A stretch of 64,000 bases of DNA, from the NCBI GenBank assembly GCA_003049485.1, contig PYST01000001.1, forward strand, positions 62,001 through 126,000, read 5' to 3'. Shown piece by piece: positions 33,801 through 46,839 of the stretch (its first letter is position 1; every line of letters begins with the position of its first letter). The translations under genes were made by a program, and so were the position numbers. A model generated the notes under the pieces. That model saw nothing but the letters and a program-made list of their open reading frames with translations. It was not told the origin of the DNA and made no database searches. Origin of the DNA: Ophioceras dolichostomum (lineage: Eukaryota; Ascomycota; Sordariomycetes; Magnaporthales; Ophioceraceae).

Positions 33801-36800
33801 TAAGTTGCCCAAACAAGCAGCCAGCAGTCATCATCAGCCAACAAGGTTCCCAATGGCGTCCGGCGCCTCCGCTTCCGGATCCAGTTTCCCACCCCCTTGG
33901 AGAGCGAAGCTTCCCAATCTCGGGAGACGGGCAGTCAGTCTCGGGGTTGCGACGAGCTCGGGTACGATAAGCGTCCTCTTTTTGAACCGTCTGTCTTCTT
34001 GATCTTGTTTTGGGCGTGTTCTTTTTCTGCGCCGGGAAGAAGGCCGTCCGTCCGTCTCGCCCGGAAACGAGCTGCCCACACCTCTTTTTTTTTTTTTTTT
34101 TTCTCCCCTTGTTGGAGATTCGATCGTCATTGCGTCTGGCTAGCTAGGCGGCCGGGCGTCTAACGAGAGCGGCGGCGGCGTGCGGCGTGGCCATCGCCGC
34201 AGCGGTTTTGCGAGGCAACAACATCAGCAAGCTCCAACAACCAACAACGTTGGGTTCACCCACGCAGCTCTCAAATGCCCCAAATTCGTTGCCTGGTTTG
34301 TGACCCAAAACCTGAGGTGCTTTTCAGGGGTCGATTTGCGAAGCAACAGCAAGTGGCCGCAACGGCAGGCGCACGTAATCGCACCATACTCTTTTTTTTT
34401 TGGCCAGCCGGGAGCTGACAGTGTCGGCTTTCTGGAAGGGGCTCGCGGCTCACTACTACCGTGACCTTGTTGCCATTGCTGCTGTCGACCTGCGACTGTA
34501 CTGCAGGGCTCCAGCTACAGCTAGAGCTACCTCCGGCCCCCGATTGCAGCTGAAGCTCTCGAGAGGTCGCATGTCTTTTGGCCGTGCCGCCTACCGTGCC
34601 CGCAATCATGGCGGTGGCATTGGTCGCCCAACAGCCACTTCCAACGAGCGACCTCGCCCACAAACAGCCACTGTGCGGTCTCTCTCGAAGGCGAGCACTC
34701 ACTTGTTGTGCCGCACTCGCATACTACTTGACCTTCTGCATACGGCACAAGTACCTATCAAGCTGCAAGTGCACATCACCGTACCAACTACTGTGAGGCA
34801 GGAAGGCAGAGTCTCAGGCAAGTGGACGGCGACGAGATGGGTGGTGTTACTCTCCGCATGCGAAGACCGTGCCATTTCTTACCATCCATCATCATTGATG
34901 CTGTCGTTTCTTTCTCCTCATAATCCAAAGTGCCTGCCGCAGCCGTTCTGGTTAGGAGAACGAGGAGAGTTCATAATCAAATTGAAGTGATGGACTGAGA
35001 GGCAAGAGAGGAGAAGCAGGGGAGGCGGGCCTTTTTTGCGCGTCCCATCTGTGCTATCTCTTCAGCATCGTAACCTATGCCATCCCGTCCACCACCTCTG
35101 TCCACTTTACATACACTGTCGACTCAAGCTCGGTTCCAGAAACTTCACTTCCACGGTTTGCTCTCTCGTTCGTCTCCTATTTTTCCCACCATCCCACTCT
35201 CCTTTCTCACTCTCCTGCAGATACAAATCTGCAATCCCGTCCCGTCTTTTTTTTTTCAACCAGCTCTTGCACACCTACCTCCATATCCCGTCGACCAACG
35301 TTAAGGCAGGAGAGGAGGCTGTTCTGTGGGCTACATGCCTTCTCATATATGCTGCATCCAAATAGCTACATCACAACCGCTTCTTTTAGATGAGGCGATG
35401 CCAGACCGCCATATCGTGGTGGGTTAGTTGTGGCGGTTGAACCACGGCTGGACGAGTGTGTGTGCCAATGAGCAATGCTCAATGCTACCGTGGAAGCCTC
35501 TTTTATTCATTCTCTCCCAACCCCCAAGGCTCCCTAGCTCTCTCTTTGTTGTCTTTTTTCGTCCGGATTCCCAAACACGTCCGGAGCATCTCACCTCCTG
35601 GGCCCTGGCAACCCCCTCGCCTGGAACTTCTGCCCTGCTTCCCCGGGTGGGCGTCAGCGAGGGCAGGACCCTTGACCCTGCAGCGCCTTGCAGATGTCAA
35701 TGGGCACATTTCGACCCTGACTGGACCAACCGCCCCAGCTTCCTCCCCGGACGGGCGCCTCCTCGAGCGAGTGAGCGACCGTGCCGGAGCCGTTCATTCT
35801 CTTGGTTTGGTTCAACGCTTCGTCCGCCATCCATCTCGAATAACAAGGGAACCAAGGGAAGCCAAGGAGAGGAAAGGGGAGGGGGAGGGGAATGAGGGGT
35901 CACAGCTTGCCTTGCTTGGGCTTGAAACACATCGCGACCTCTGGATCACGATGGGAAGCTCACACGCTTCTTGCAACGCGGGGAACCTAGCCGGCTGATC
36001 GTTGCGTTCATCTCATCCTGTGTCTAAAATCTCAAAGCCCACCAAAAATGCCCCTACTTACTTACCGTAGCTAGGCGACTAAGGGGGTGAGCAGGCAGGC
36101 ACCCAGAGGTAAAGTATCTAGGCAGGTAGGTCAGGTAGGAAGTCACAATCTCATATTTGCTTATTCTTTCTCTGTTCCTCTAATGTCATTAGATGTTGTA
36201 TGTCAGGTACCTTGGTAGGTAGGTATGTACGCAATACCCCTTGCGGAAACAGACTCATCGCTGCAAGGAGACGCTCCGGCAGAAGGAGAGAAGAGGAGAC
36301 GACGCGCGGGTCGAGTTCCAAGCACGTCAGCCTGAGAAAGGAACCAGAGCAGACAGACGGTCCTTTGGATGCACACATGCACACATGGAAACACACATTC
36401 ACATACACATCAACTCTCAAGCGGATGAGAAAATCGACCTGTCACGTCTGGCAGCTTCGACGGACCGCGTTCGCCCACGCCCGCCCCGTCCGTCCGCCAA
36501 CCCGCCAACCCGCCAGCCAGCCCGCTCCTCTCGCTCAACCGCCAAGCAGCCAGCCTGCCCGGTTGATCTGCTTTTTTTTCTCTTTTGAACTTGCTTGGAT
36601 ACACACACGGCTGCCAGCGCAAGCGCAATCTTGCAGGCTGCGGCCCATGCAATCGTCCGCCGCGCCCGCTCATATGCAACGAAGATATATTAATTCATAA
36701 ATTTGGAAGCCTTTCCTTCCTTGTGTCTGGCCACAAATGGCCACGCTCTCACCGCGAATCACCCCGCTCCGTCACCGGTCTGCGAGGAGCCTAAGCAACT

Positions 36801-39800
36801 GGAGGATCACGGAGAAAACAGAAAAAGGCGGGCGCGAGAAGGGGACTGCGCGAAGAAGAAGAAAATCTCGATGAGGGTTGCGGTGGCTACGATTCGGCGA
36901 CCACCCCGACGTGTATGTGCAGAAGCGATCCTCCGTCCGTCCGTCCCTCTCCCTCCATCCATTCATCCATTTTCATCTTGCTTCCTCCTTCCAACTCCTC
37001 TCGTCTCGCTGCCCCAAGCGCAGCAGCAGCAAGAGCAGCTTGCCCGGCACTCCTATCCACACACACACACACACCCACACATAACCTAGTACCAAATAGT
37101 TACGAGCCAGCAAGCTAGGTATCTCCCTGCCGATATGCCGCCCCGATAATGCTGCGGGACGGAGCAGAAAAGAAACGGGGTACACGGGTATGGCGGCAGG
37201 TTGCGCCATTCTCGTGCAGCAGCATTGAAGATTTGCGCCATCAACGCGACGTCGTCGTACTGCTCTTATTGCTGCTGCTAATGCCTGCCAGCTTCTTGTT
37301 TTTTTTCTGTGTCGTTGTTCTGTCACAAAGAGTAGATGGATTTGGAGAATCGGCGCTCTTACTCGGTCGCTGCTCGCTCTCCGTCTTTTCCGCCCGTCTT
37401 CCTCGACTCCTTGTCCACATATATCTAAGGTACCTAGGTAGGTACCTTTACATACATACCTTACCTTATCACCCCTCAATATCAGCACTAGTTTGAATTT
37501 GATTGATTCCGTGTCAGTAAATGGACAGGCTGGAGGTGGAGGGATGGAGTAGAGGAGTGGCGTGCAGGATGCTGCTGCATACATAGAACCCACACATTAC
37601 CGGCGGTATAAGTTCTTGGAGAAAAAGACCCGGACTTCTACCAACAACTAAGCATTCTCTCGAGATAAAATATCGGCGGGATAAATTAGGGGATTGCTAA
37701 GCCATTCCAGCCTGACCTACATACGTCCACCGCATCATTCAATGCTTCCGTCAATTGTTTTCTGTGGTTGCCCTACCGCCACCACCACCAGATCGCCCCT
37801 TCGACGAACCGCTCCGTGCACACAAAGGGCGGAGATGGAGGAGGACGAGGAGGAGGACGAGGAATCCAAATGGGGGTTAAAAACGCCACAAATCCAACGG
37901 TGCTGCAAAGGCCTCTTGTACATCCTCTTCAACCTTCTCCTTTTGATTTCACTCCGTTATTCCGTCCCTCCTTCCCTCCTTCCTCACAACCAACCCTCCT
38001 TGCTTGCCGTCCTATTCCACCGTCTCCAATACCTATGTCTAACTGGTACGATTCGTTCGTTCGCCGTGTTGAACCCCCCCTTCCCCAAACTCATGGCATT
38101 GAGAACGGGCTTGGTTCCACCACAGGGACGGCGCGAAAGGAACCTCCGAAGTGTGCTCCGCGGGGGAAGAAGTGAGGCACATACAGTAAGTCGGCGGCGA
38201 AGGGGATATATGATATATAGGCATGTTTGTCGAGAGGGGGCAAGATTAGACGATGCTCGTATGTACGTAAGTGGCCCGTCCGTACCATGGGAGAGCCTGA
38301 TGCACGGCGGCGGCCTTATCTCTGGACCGGACCGGACTGGACTGGACTTCCCGGCTGCACTGCGTCCCTCTGCTGCTTTCCTGCCTGCCCTCCTCGATTT
38401 GCCTGCCGGAACTCGACCACGCTGCATCTTCTGTGCGGGACTGGTCGTTGGGCATGAACGGTCTGCAAAGGCCAGCCACTCACTGTGAAGATATGCTAGG
38501 GGGCCTGTGTCCTTCCCCTCCTTTTTTCCTTTCCATTTCCCGCGTTCTCTTGTCTTTTGGCCTCCCATTTCTCTTTCTTACGCTCGTCGGCTTAGCATGA
38601 GTGCACTCACGCAGGCACATACACACACGCACATACAAACCCATAGGCAAGCAGGTATCTGGGCGGTCATCAGCATACCTGCCAATAACGTTTGCGGTCG
38701 GTACCTGGCCAGTAACATGTAGCCAAGCGAGCCAACCGAGACCGCCAATCGCATGAGCAAAGCCCACCTAATTCAAAGTAACGAGATTCATGAGACGATT
38801 CAATACACAGTATGATATAGATACGTGCCTTAGGTAGGTATCCAGGGGCCGCGGGTGCCGGAAGGGCTAGGCTGGAGCGGGTAAAGTGTCGAAGCGAACA
38901 CCGGAGACCCGGGATGCGCAGTACTGCTGACCGGCTGGCCGGTAAATTGGGGTCATCCGTCATTACCATTATCTGATGCTGGTGTCCGTCCCATCCGATG
39001 AGGATTGTGGGCGGCGCTGCTCGCTCCCGGCTGCTTTCTCCCCCTTTTTCGCTTTTCCTTTAGATCCGCTTTTTTCAGCACTGTCAGGGACCAGGCTTCG
39101 CTGTCGGCTGCTGGCAGCCGTTTGAGATCTTCACACCCTGACGCGCCCACGAGGGGAAAAGGGGCTAGAGCGGTCCGCTGCCAATGTTTATGACGTCGAA
39201 CATCAAGCTATTCTGTTGAGGGCCAACCGGACGTCCTAACAACCTAGAGAGCTACATAGGTACTCTCAACGTTTGTGCAGCAGCAGACGCACGAGCTAAG
39301 GAAGGTACGCAAGGTACGGAAGGTAGGGTACAGACGGGAGCTAAATGCGATTAGGAGTGAGGAGTGCTTCCGATCCGAGGACAGCTTGGAGAGCTCGGAG
39401 TCAAAAGCAAAAAACGGGTTCGTTGTTTCCGAGGAACACATGTGACTACACGTGTCCAGAACTACGGCGAGGTGGGTATTGACGAAATTGCCGGCCGGTA
39501 TTTCCTCTGCTTGCTTAGAATTTGCTGTTCGACATCTAGCCTGCTGATAATGAGGGGAATGAGGGGATGAGGGGATGAGGGGGACGGTGCTGTGATAATA
39601 AAAAATTATCTCAGTTCAGATATTGCACATGTTGCCTACACATGTTGCTTGCTTCGGCTTTTCTCAGGGGCTAGAATCCTAGCCTCGATGTTCGATGTTG
39701 TTCGATGTCACGCCCTTTCGCGCCTCATCAAACGGCTTACACGTGCAATTCATGCGAACTCGGCCTCCCCGCCTCCCACGCCCTCATCGGCAAGGATTGA

Positions 39801-40780
39801 TGATCGCGGCTCCTTGGAGCCCCGCTACGTCAGCTCGATCACCATGGGTTCATGATCGAGGCTGATCTCCTGTCTGCCCCCTCTCTTTCACTGCAACACA
39901 GTTTGGCGAGTGAGCGAGTTGGCTTCCTGTTCCGTCTTGCAACTGCTTACCTACCTACCTATCCAGGGAGGTACCGCTTCAGGCATCTTGCGCGAACTGT
40001 TAATCCCGTCTCCCCTTTCTCTCACATGTTTTGTTGATAATCCATCTCGACTCTTAACATTTTTCGTGTTATTGCAACCCCACGGCCGTCGACAGATCAT
40101 CCCCGAGATTGATACAACGGGGTGTGAACCTATGACACGGGCGAGGGAGTGCAATAGATAGAAATTATGGGACACGGGCAGCCGCGGCGGCGCGATCGAC
40201 GCTATCGACCCAGCTCCTGATGATACGGTTCAATGGGAGCCCTGAGGAGCCTCAATATACGGACACATGGTCGGGCGTGGATTAGGTTGGATTTGGCCAT
40301 ACGACGGGCAGCCACGGGCAGAGTTCCCGGAATGAAGGCACTATCTTTGGGCATATTGTCCGTGCATGACGAAAAGACGGCGGCGGGTGGGCGGGATGAG
40401 GAAGAAGGGGAAGAACCATAGCTGCCGCCGATAATAGAGCCGCGACTTATGTCTAGACCGGCGGTCCACGTGTTGTTAGTAAGTGGTAGAACCGACGGCT
40501 CTATATCGATATCGTCTACCACTATCCACACGACAATAGGAACTTTTTTTTTGCCCATCCAAGAAATATTACGATGCATTATGCTTCGGCCCATCTCGAA
40601 GACGATCATTAACAGACAGGTAAGGTACTTGTTCGCTAATGTATATGAGCCGCACTTGCAGAAAATTGGTTGTCTGGTTGTCTGGACCATAGGGAAAGGG
40701 TTGAGGGGAAATGTGAAGACTAAAGGGAGGTGTTCGCCCGTGTTGCTCGTGCTGTGTAACCATCGACAGGAACTAATACA
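30849..40780. other. central part of the 19-kb stretch without recognisable genes
   Basis: No frame here carries a known domain. The largest (34400-34990, 35456-35998, 37694-38488, all plus) are rich in Ser, Pro, Arg and Cys, overlap frames on the opposite strand and lack intron signals that would extend them. The stretch contains poly-T near 34085-34102, CA-rich sequence at 36367-36415 and 37060-37079, and many TAGG/CCTA runs (for example 36120-36230, 37425-37447, 39946-39966). Confidence 0.5.
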
Positions 40781-41918
40781 TTCGCTTGTCTTCCCTTCCG
40801 TTCCCCTCCCAGCTCATATTCCATTATCTCCTCCTTCCCCCCCTTCTCCAAGCCGTCCCGGAACCGGACTGGGTGGACGGGCTATCTGCAGCAGCAATCA
40901 ACACACCCACATCAGACCTACATCTGCTAATATATCCATTGATAGCGAACCACATACTTCCGTAGCCAACCATCCAACCATCCATCCCACGATGCCTGCC
41001 GGATGAGCAAGAGCTGGGCTGACTTCCAATTCCTTCCTCCACCCGCTCATTGCCTGCTGCGCGGCTGCCCGATGCACGCCGCTGCACTAACATCTAAAAT
41101 GCACGCAAAACAAATGGGTACACACAAAAAAACGAAAAAATTTCTAGCCAAGCCTTCTCGACCGACTGAGCGAACTGGCTAATTGGTCTGCCCTGCCGAA
41201 GCCCCCCCCGGAATAATGCCGCCCGCTTATAAGTCCGTCCTCACCGACCGCAGTCGGTGAGCACTTCCCGCTCCTCTTTGCATGTCGTCTCTTCCGCGCT
41301 TGCTTCAGTGTGCTCTTGAAACCCACCCCAGCCGGCACCCTACCTCGCCTACCATACCTAACCATAATCCGACTCCCTTAGTGGCCTAGTAGCCTAGCCA
41401 TACACAGTGATGATCTTCTACCTCCTTTCTGCTGTCCCTATCGCCAACCAGTCCGCTGTTTCCATTCCATTTCGCCTACGGAATATCACATTCGTAATCT
41501 TCCCGTTCCCAGCATCTCACCATCCATCCCAACGCCGCCACCCGTTCACTCATCGAAGTCCTCTCCTCAGTTATCACTTTTTCCCCTCATCGGTCGGCGC
41601 CTTCGAGGTTGGTTACCTATCGTTTTGCCTTTCCCGCACCGCAATAGCGTCTTTTTCTCCTATGTACTAGCACCCGCCAGCCTGCCAGCCCAGCCCATCA
41701 TCGCCTATTCCCCCTCAAATCTCTCCCGTCCGTCCTCACCACCCGTCCACCCCGCCCGCTTTTTGCTGCAGGTTCCCAGAATGCCACGTCGGAGAGAAAC
41801 CCTAGAGCCGAGGGAGGGGGAGTGTGTGTAAAGAAGAAAAGCCAAAAAAGAGAAGCCAAAAAGAGACAAAAAAACAACAATAATAGAGATAAACAAACAA
41901 CAAACACAGCAAGGTATG

Positions 41919-41941
41919 GAGAGAGAGAGAGAGAGAGAGAG
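41919..41941. repeat. (GA)n microsatellite
   Basis: Eleven uninterrupted GA units plus one base. Confidence 0.95.
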
Positions 41942-43035
41942 GAACACTTAACATGCGCATACGGACAGCTAGATGCTAGCAGAGGGAGTTGGCTGTTTGG
42001 TCAATGAAGGGGCCTTGTTCCTTTGCCTGTTCTGCTCTCCCAAAACGAAGACAACTTCGGAGACGAGGATGCAAAGCTATCGCCCCTTCCCCTCTCTTCC
42101 TCTCTACTACTAGCCTAGGTAGCCATCGTCAGGGTCACCACCGCAGAGGCTGCAGTTGCAGCATTCGCGAACCATCAGCAAACCGACCAACCAACCAACC
42201 AACCAGCAGCAGGCTGAGCAGTTATCTACGGGCATCTACCTATCTCCCTCGTACATGAAATGACCCGTCCACCTTATGTGCAAGTCGCCATTTTTGGAAA
42301 CGCAGCCGCAAGACGGACGGAGAGCACAGGCCCTCTTTCTTCTTCTGCTGCTACTACTTCCACCACTGCATTCTACTTCTACTTACTCATACTCGCTCTA
42401 CATCTCCATCACCACCAGTCTGCAGTCTAAGAGGTAGATAGACACAGGACCTGGATATTTCGGCGATGTCTTGGCGTGTCTCTTGGTCTGGACGCCTGAA
42501 AGAGAGAAGCTGCCTGATTGTCTGTCTCCATGTGCCTGTGTCTGCCTAGGTAGCACCTAAGTAGATAGATAGGTTGCCGGCTCGATCCATTTCCTAACCT
42601 ACCCTTTCGTGACACTGCATCTTCTGCCTACAATATCTGTTAAAAAGGCTAGAACTGACGGGGCAAATAACAAGCAGGCACGTAATTACCTACCCAGTAC
42701 GACCCATCTGCGTACCTACCTAGCCCAAGGGAGTAAGATGGAGGAACGTGATGGCCTGGACACTAGCCCGGGATCGCTAAGCCGTATTCCATACAGAGTA
42801 TGTTAGTTCCTAGTGCTTAAGGTATAGCAGCCTGCCTCAGGAGATGAAAATGACTGGCCCGCCACGACGCCGCAAAATAGGCCCGTTCGCGAACACGACA
42901 CAACATCCTTTCCGACACACGACAGACACACCGGTGAGAGGCTCGTTCCGCCGGACCTCTGTTCTTGGTTCCGATCCCATCATCGTCGCCCATCCATCCA
43001 CCGCCCTCACCCTACCTCCATCTCCTCCGCTTCTC

Positions 43036-43055
43036 TTCCCTTCCCTTCCCTTCCC
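43036..43055. repeat. (TTCCC)4 repeat
   Basis: Four exact TTCCC units within a pyrimidine-rich stretch. Confidence 0.95.
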
Positions 43056-43320
43056 GCCCCGTGCCAGCCACCACCACCACCAACCACGGCCGATCCTCCT
43101 CCTCATCTGTTGATACGAGCTGTATGAAGACAACCTGTCTCTATCTCAGGTAGGTATGTAGGTAGGCATCTATCAAAGCTGTCCAAGCTGACTGGCTCTC
43201 GGACTGGTTCGTGAATAAATTAATTCTGCCAGATTTCCGTCTGCTTCCTTGCCCACCCTTTACCAAACATCAAGATAGTTCGTATCGTCGACCAACAGGA
43301 GAAGAACACCGTGGCTGCTC

Positions 43321-46300
43321 GATTTTAACACACTGTTGTCCTTGTGCGAGGCTTATCTTCTCTTCTCAAAAACAGCGAATGGGATTGTGAGTGGACTGAC
43401 TGCCTACCTATGTACCTAGTTAATGGTTCGTTATTCGTTCTAGACCCGAACGGGACGAGACCGTCGGCCTCCTCATCCTCTTGAGGCAATCCCGCCGTCG
43501 TCTCCATCCCCCCTGCCCCCATTCCGCGTCTTTCTTCTTCCTTCGTGCCCGCTCGCCTTTCCCTCATTGGCTTCGGCCGGGTAGAGGAGGGTAGGGTCCC
43601 GGTAGTGGCCAAGTACCCAGTGCCTTAGCCCCCCCCGCCAGCCCGCCCCGTCCGTCCGTCCGCCTAAACAAGGTTACGGCGGCTCGGGAGGGATGGAGGA
43701 AGGAGTCCTACGGAACGCGAAGCTCGATGTCGTTGAGTTCTGCGAGGTGTATCGGATGGTATGGTAACTACCTACCACCTAGGTAGGTACGGTACAGGGA
43801 TGAAGATGCAGGTAGGTAGGCAAAGCTTTGCTTCCGCGCGGGACGGCGGCCGACGTGTCTGGACCTACTTATGTGAATCTAGGTAAGCCCTGGAGCGTCA
43901 AGTGTGTGCCTGTGTTTTCTCCGGCAGGCAACTCTGGGCTTGGCTTTGCATAGGCTTACACCCTCTGTACCTACATACCATACGCATCAATGCGTTCGTA
44001 TCAAGGGTCATGTTGGATTGTAACCAATGCATATCTATGCCAAATAGTGCCTGGCTAAGCGGGTGGTCTTGATGGATGCCTTGATGGATAATCGGTGATG
44101 ATGGATGATAAACTTGCCGCTGCGACCGGTCAGGACTTTCGATGGAGACTCGGAGATGATGAGAAATCAAGACATCGGGGCTTAGAGAGGGAGAGATCAA
44201 GACTCGTTTCCTCCTTCTCCTTATTCCCAGCCTCTCTGCTCTCTACGTTCACTCCTCTCCCTCCCGCACCTTGGTGGCAATCCCACAAACGGTGGGATGA
44301 GCTAATGGGCAGCGAGCACCGTTTCGTCCTGATCACCGTTAATCCTTTAATGTGTAAGTACCTCTTAGATGGCGCTCTGAGGCTATCATACAAATTGTAT
44401 CTGAGGAGGGATCAGTCTGGATAGACGTGGTAAGGGCCTTGAGATGCGTGTTGAAGGCGTCAGTGAGCAATTGATGATGTGTGTTGCGGATTCAGGACCT
44501 TGACTTGGGCTCAGTCAATGGCACGCTAGCTGTCTTGCTTGCTTCTATGTGTCGGGATGATTGACGATCGAGTACTCGCTTCACGTCAAAATATAGCTGC
44601 GATTCTAGTCCTGTGTCTTCTCCAGGCAGCTGTAAGATGTATCACCTCTGGGGCGGCCTCTGGTGCGCGTTGTGGAAGATGAGGTACGTACCTAGATAGA
44701 GACTGGGAGGCTGGGATAGAAAGACCAAGGCAATGACGCCTACAATCAAAGCCCCAATACCCCAGATTTCAGCTGCGTGCCGGCCTCGGCAGTGTGAATG
44801 ACGTATCATCTTGCACAAGGCTGAGCAGCTCAGGGGTAGATTTGGTTAGCATCGTACGAGAGTAATGACGATAACGCTGCCCCTAGCTGCTGATTTTCTG
44901 CCACCGTAATATGCCTTGCTCTTCTTTCGAGATGATCCAAGCTCTTCGCACTCCTTTGCGCTTGAAATCTCGACCTGTGCCAGTGAAGCTATTCCCACAG
45001 ACCTGCGACGTGCATAGCCCGGCTTGGCTGGTCTGCTCTGTCCGGACGAGGCCCCCCCGTCGAAGAAAACATCTGATGGTCATGCCGCTGGATAATCTCG
45101 CCTTGTTTTATAAGACCTTGTCTTGATAGTTCTCCTTCCTTGCCCACCTCTATTCAGACATGCTAGCTAGAGGAGAGAGACGAAGGAAGAAAAAAACAAC
45201 CTGGTGACATGAGGTTACCTCTGAATTAGCCCCTGAGTCTGACGCGCAAGCGCCTACTGTCACCTGCCCGATGCCTATCGGACAAAGGCAGCTGGTAGGT
45301 TTAGACCAATACTCTTTTCTTTTCTGCTCACAGCGATGCTAATCGTGTTGTTTCGGCTGGTGGTAAGATGTCTTTGTGTTTCGATGTTTCGACCACCAGA
45401 GCTAGGTACCGAATTGCGCAATGTCTTTGACGACGTTAGAGTGCTGTGCAAAGCTGAGAGTGACGCTCGCGCAATGTGAGGTTGGAACAAATGTTTGTGA
45501 GGACTTTCATGGATCCGGAGATGGCCATGAGGCTAATGGATAAGGCTGTCCCCATGGCTAGAAGGGAATGCCGATCGGGCTTGGGACGTGGAAGTGCCGC
45601 TATTACTTGAATCCAAGTTGCGATGGTATGGTCGCCCCATATCGGGCTCGAGATCATCTTTTCTCAAACATTGGGGCTGTACTTAGACCGGGGGCTGATT
45701 CTAGCTTCTTTCTGCTCGCTCTTTGGATGAGTAACATGCTAGGTATCGAGAGTGTGCCTAGCTAGTAGTCCTTGCGAAATGTTTGCGTCCACCTCTGTGA
45801 TCGATGGGTAAGAATGAACTGAAGGAGGAGACATTCCTTAACTGAATGTATGACGGCATGGGCGTAAAAATGGAAATCCTCAGAAGAGTGTCAGGCGAGC
45901 TGCTCACTGGGACATTGCTGCTTCCGGATCCTGTGACGGGGGTGGGATAGAATCCTATCCTTCCAAGACTTCGCCTCAGCTTGTGGCCCTTCTCGAGAGA
46001 CCACGATCTCAGAAGCTAGGCTCTGTTGCAAGGCTCGGTGCCCGAAGGCTGGTCCCTATGAGTCTTCGAGCTGAAACTTGAGGGGAGACCAACCGGTTCC
46101 ACCCTGTTTAGCTCCAGCTTTCCCTGTTGCTCGCGGATCTTGTGGAGGCTTGGACTGACTGCCACGGTGGTCATCTGGCGTCCGCCGGCCACTTCGTTCG
46201 TGACAGCTGTGACCAATGCGTTTCTGTATTCATTGGCGACTCGACAGCATGCTGCGTTGTTTTGCCGCCCCTTGCTCCGGTGCCAGCTTGCCTAAAGGCT

Positions 46301-46839
46301 CCTTCGTTTTCGATTTGCACGGCGGTGACATGGACGAAGAGATGGCAGTGACGAGGATTTTCTAGAGGGATGGCTTTGCTCAGGTATGGTGGCACCGCAA
46401 TGGTCCCAGAAGCCCTTACCGGGACGTGATCATACAGTAAATTGCCCTTCATCGATGGTTACATATGACCATTGCTTCAACGGCCTGGCTGCCATTCCTG
46501 ATGCACGTTCTCCATTAGCACGTGCACACCCTGGGATTCCTCCCTAATGAGTAATGACTGCCATCTCTCAGCCAGCCAACTGAATGGCACATCTTGATGT
46601 CCCTTGTAATGCGCCTTACGTCGGGCTCATCTGAACCGCATGTCAATATCTATGTACAAAATAAGATGGACTATAACCACGCATTTCGGCCCAAAATGGA
46701 TGGGCAGAACGGGTATCCAGCTGTTGAGACGATTGCCTAGCGTCAGCGTGCGCCCTCGCCACTGTAGCCGGGATAGGGACGAAGGACCAGACATCTGATA
46801 GGCTCCTTCTTCCTTTGTTGTCCATCCGGTACGGACAGC
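43321..46839. other. intergenic DNA left of tim21, possible coding relics
   Basis: Base composition is more balanced than in the stretch to the left. Only short frames exist. Two minus-strand pieces have a membrane-protein look (around 44692-44763, a hydrophobic segment ALIVGVIALVFL, and 45436-45657), but they do not join into a gene and I recognise no family. TAGG/CCTA runs are dense around 43768-43825. Confidence 0.45.

Larger units (their letters stand above)
40781..43320. other. strongly pyrimidine-rich non-coding DNA
   Basis: The plus strand is C/T-rich for about 2.5 kb, with (TTCCC)4 at 43036-43055 and a (GA)11 run at 41919-41941 in the opposite sense. In fungi such strand bias often marks promoters and leaders of plus-strand transcripts, but no coding frame follows that I can recognise. 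Confidence 0.5.

Noticed and set aside
34400..34990. 196-codon plus-strand frame
   Set aside because: Its content is Arg/Ser/Thr-rich and low in coherence, without motifs or splice-supported extension.
37694..38488. 264-codon plus-strand frame
   Set aside because: This is the longest frame in the gene-poor stretch, but its composition changes abruptly several times and nothing in it resembles a domain; equally open frames lie on the opposite strand.
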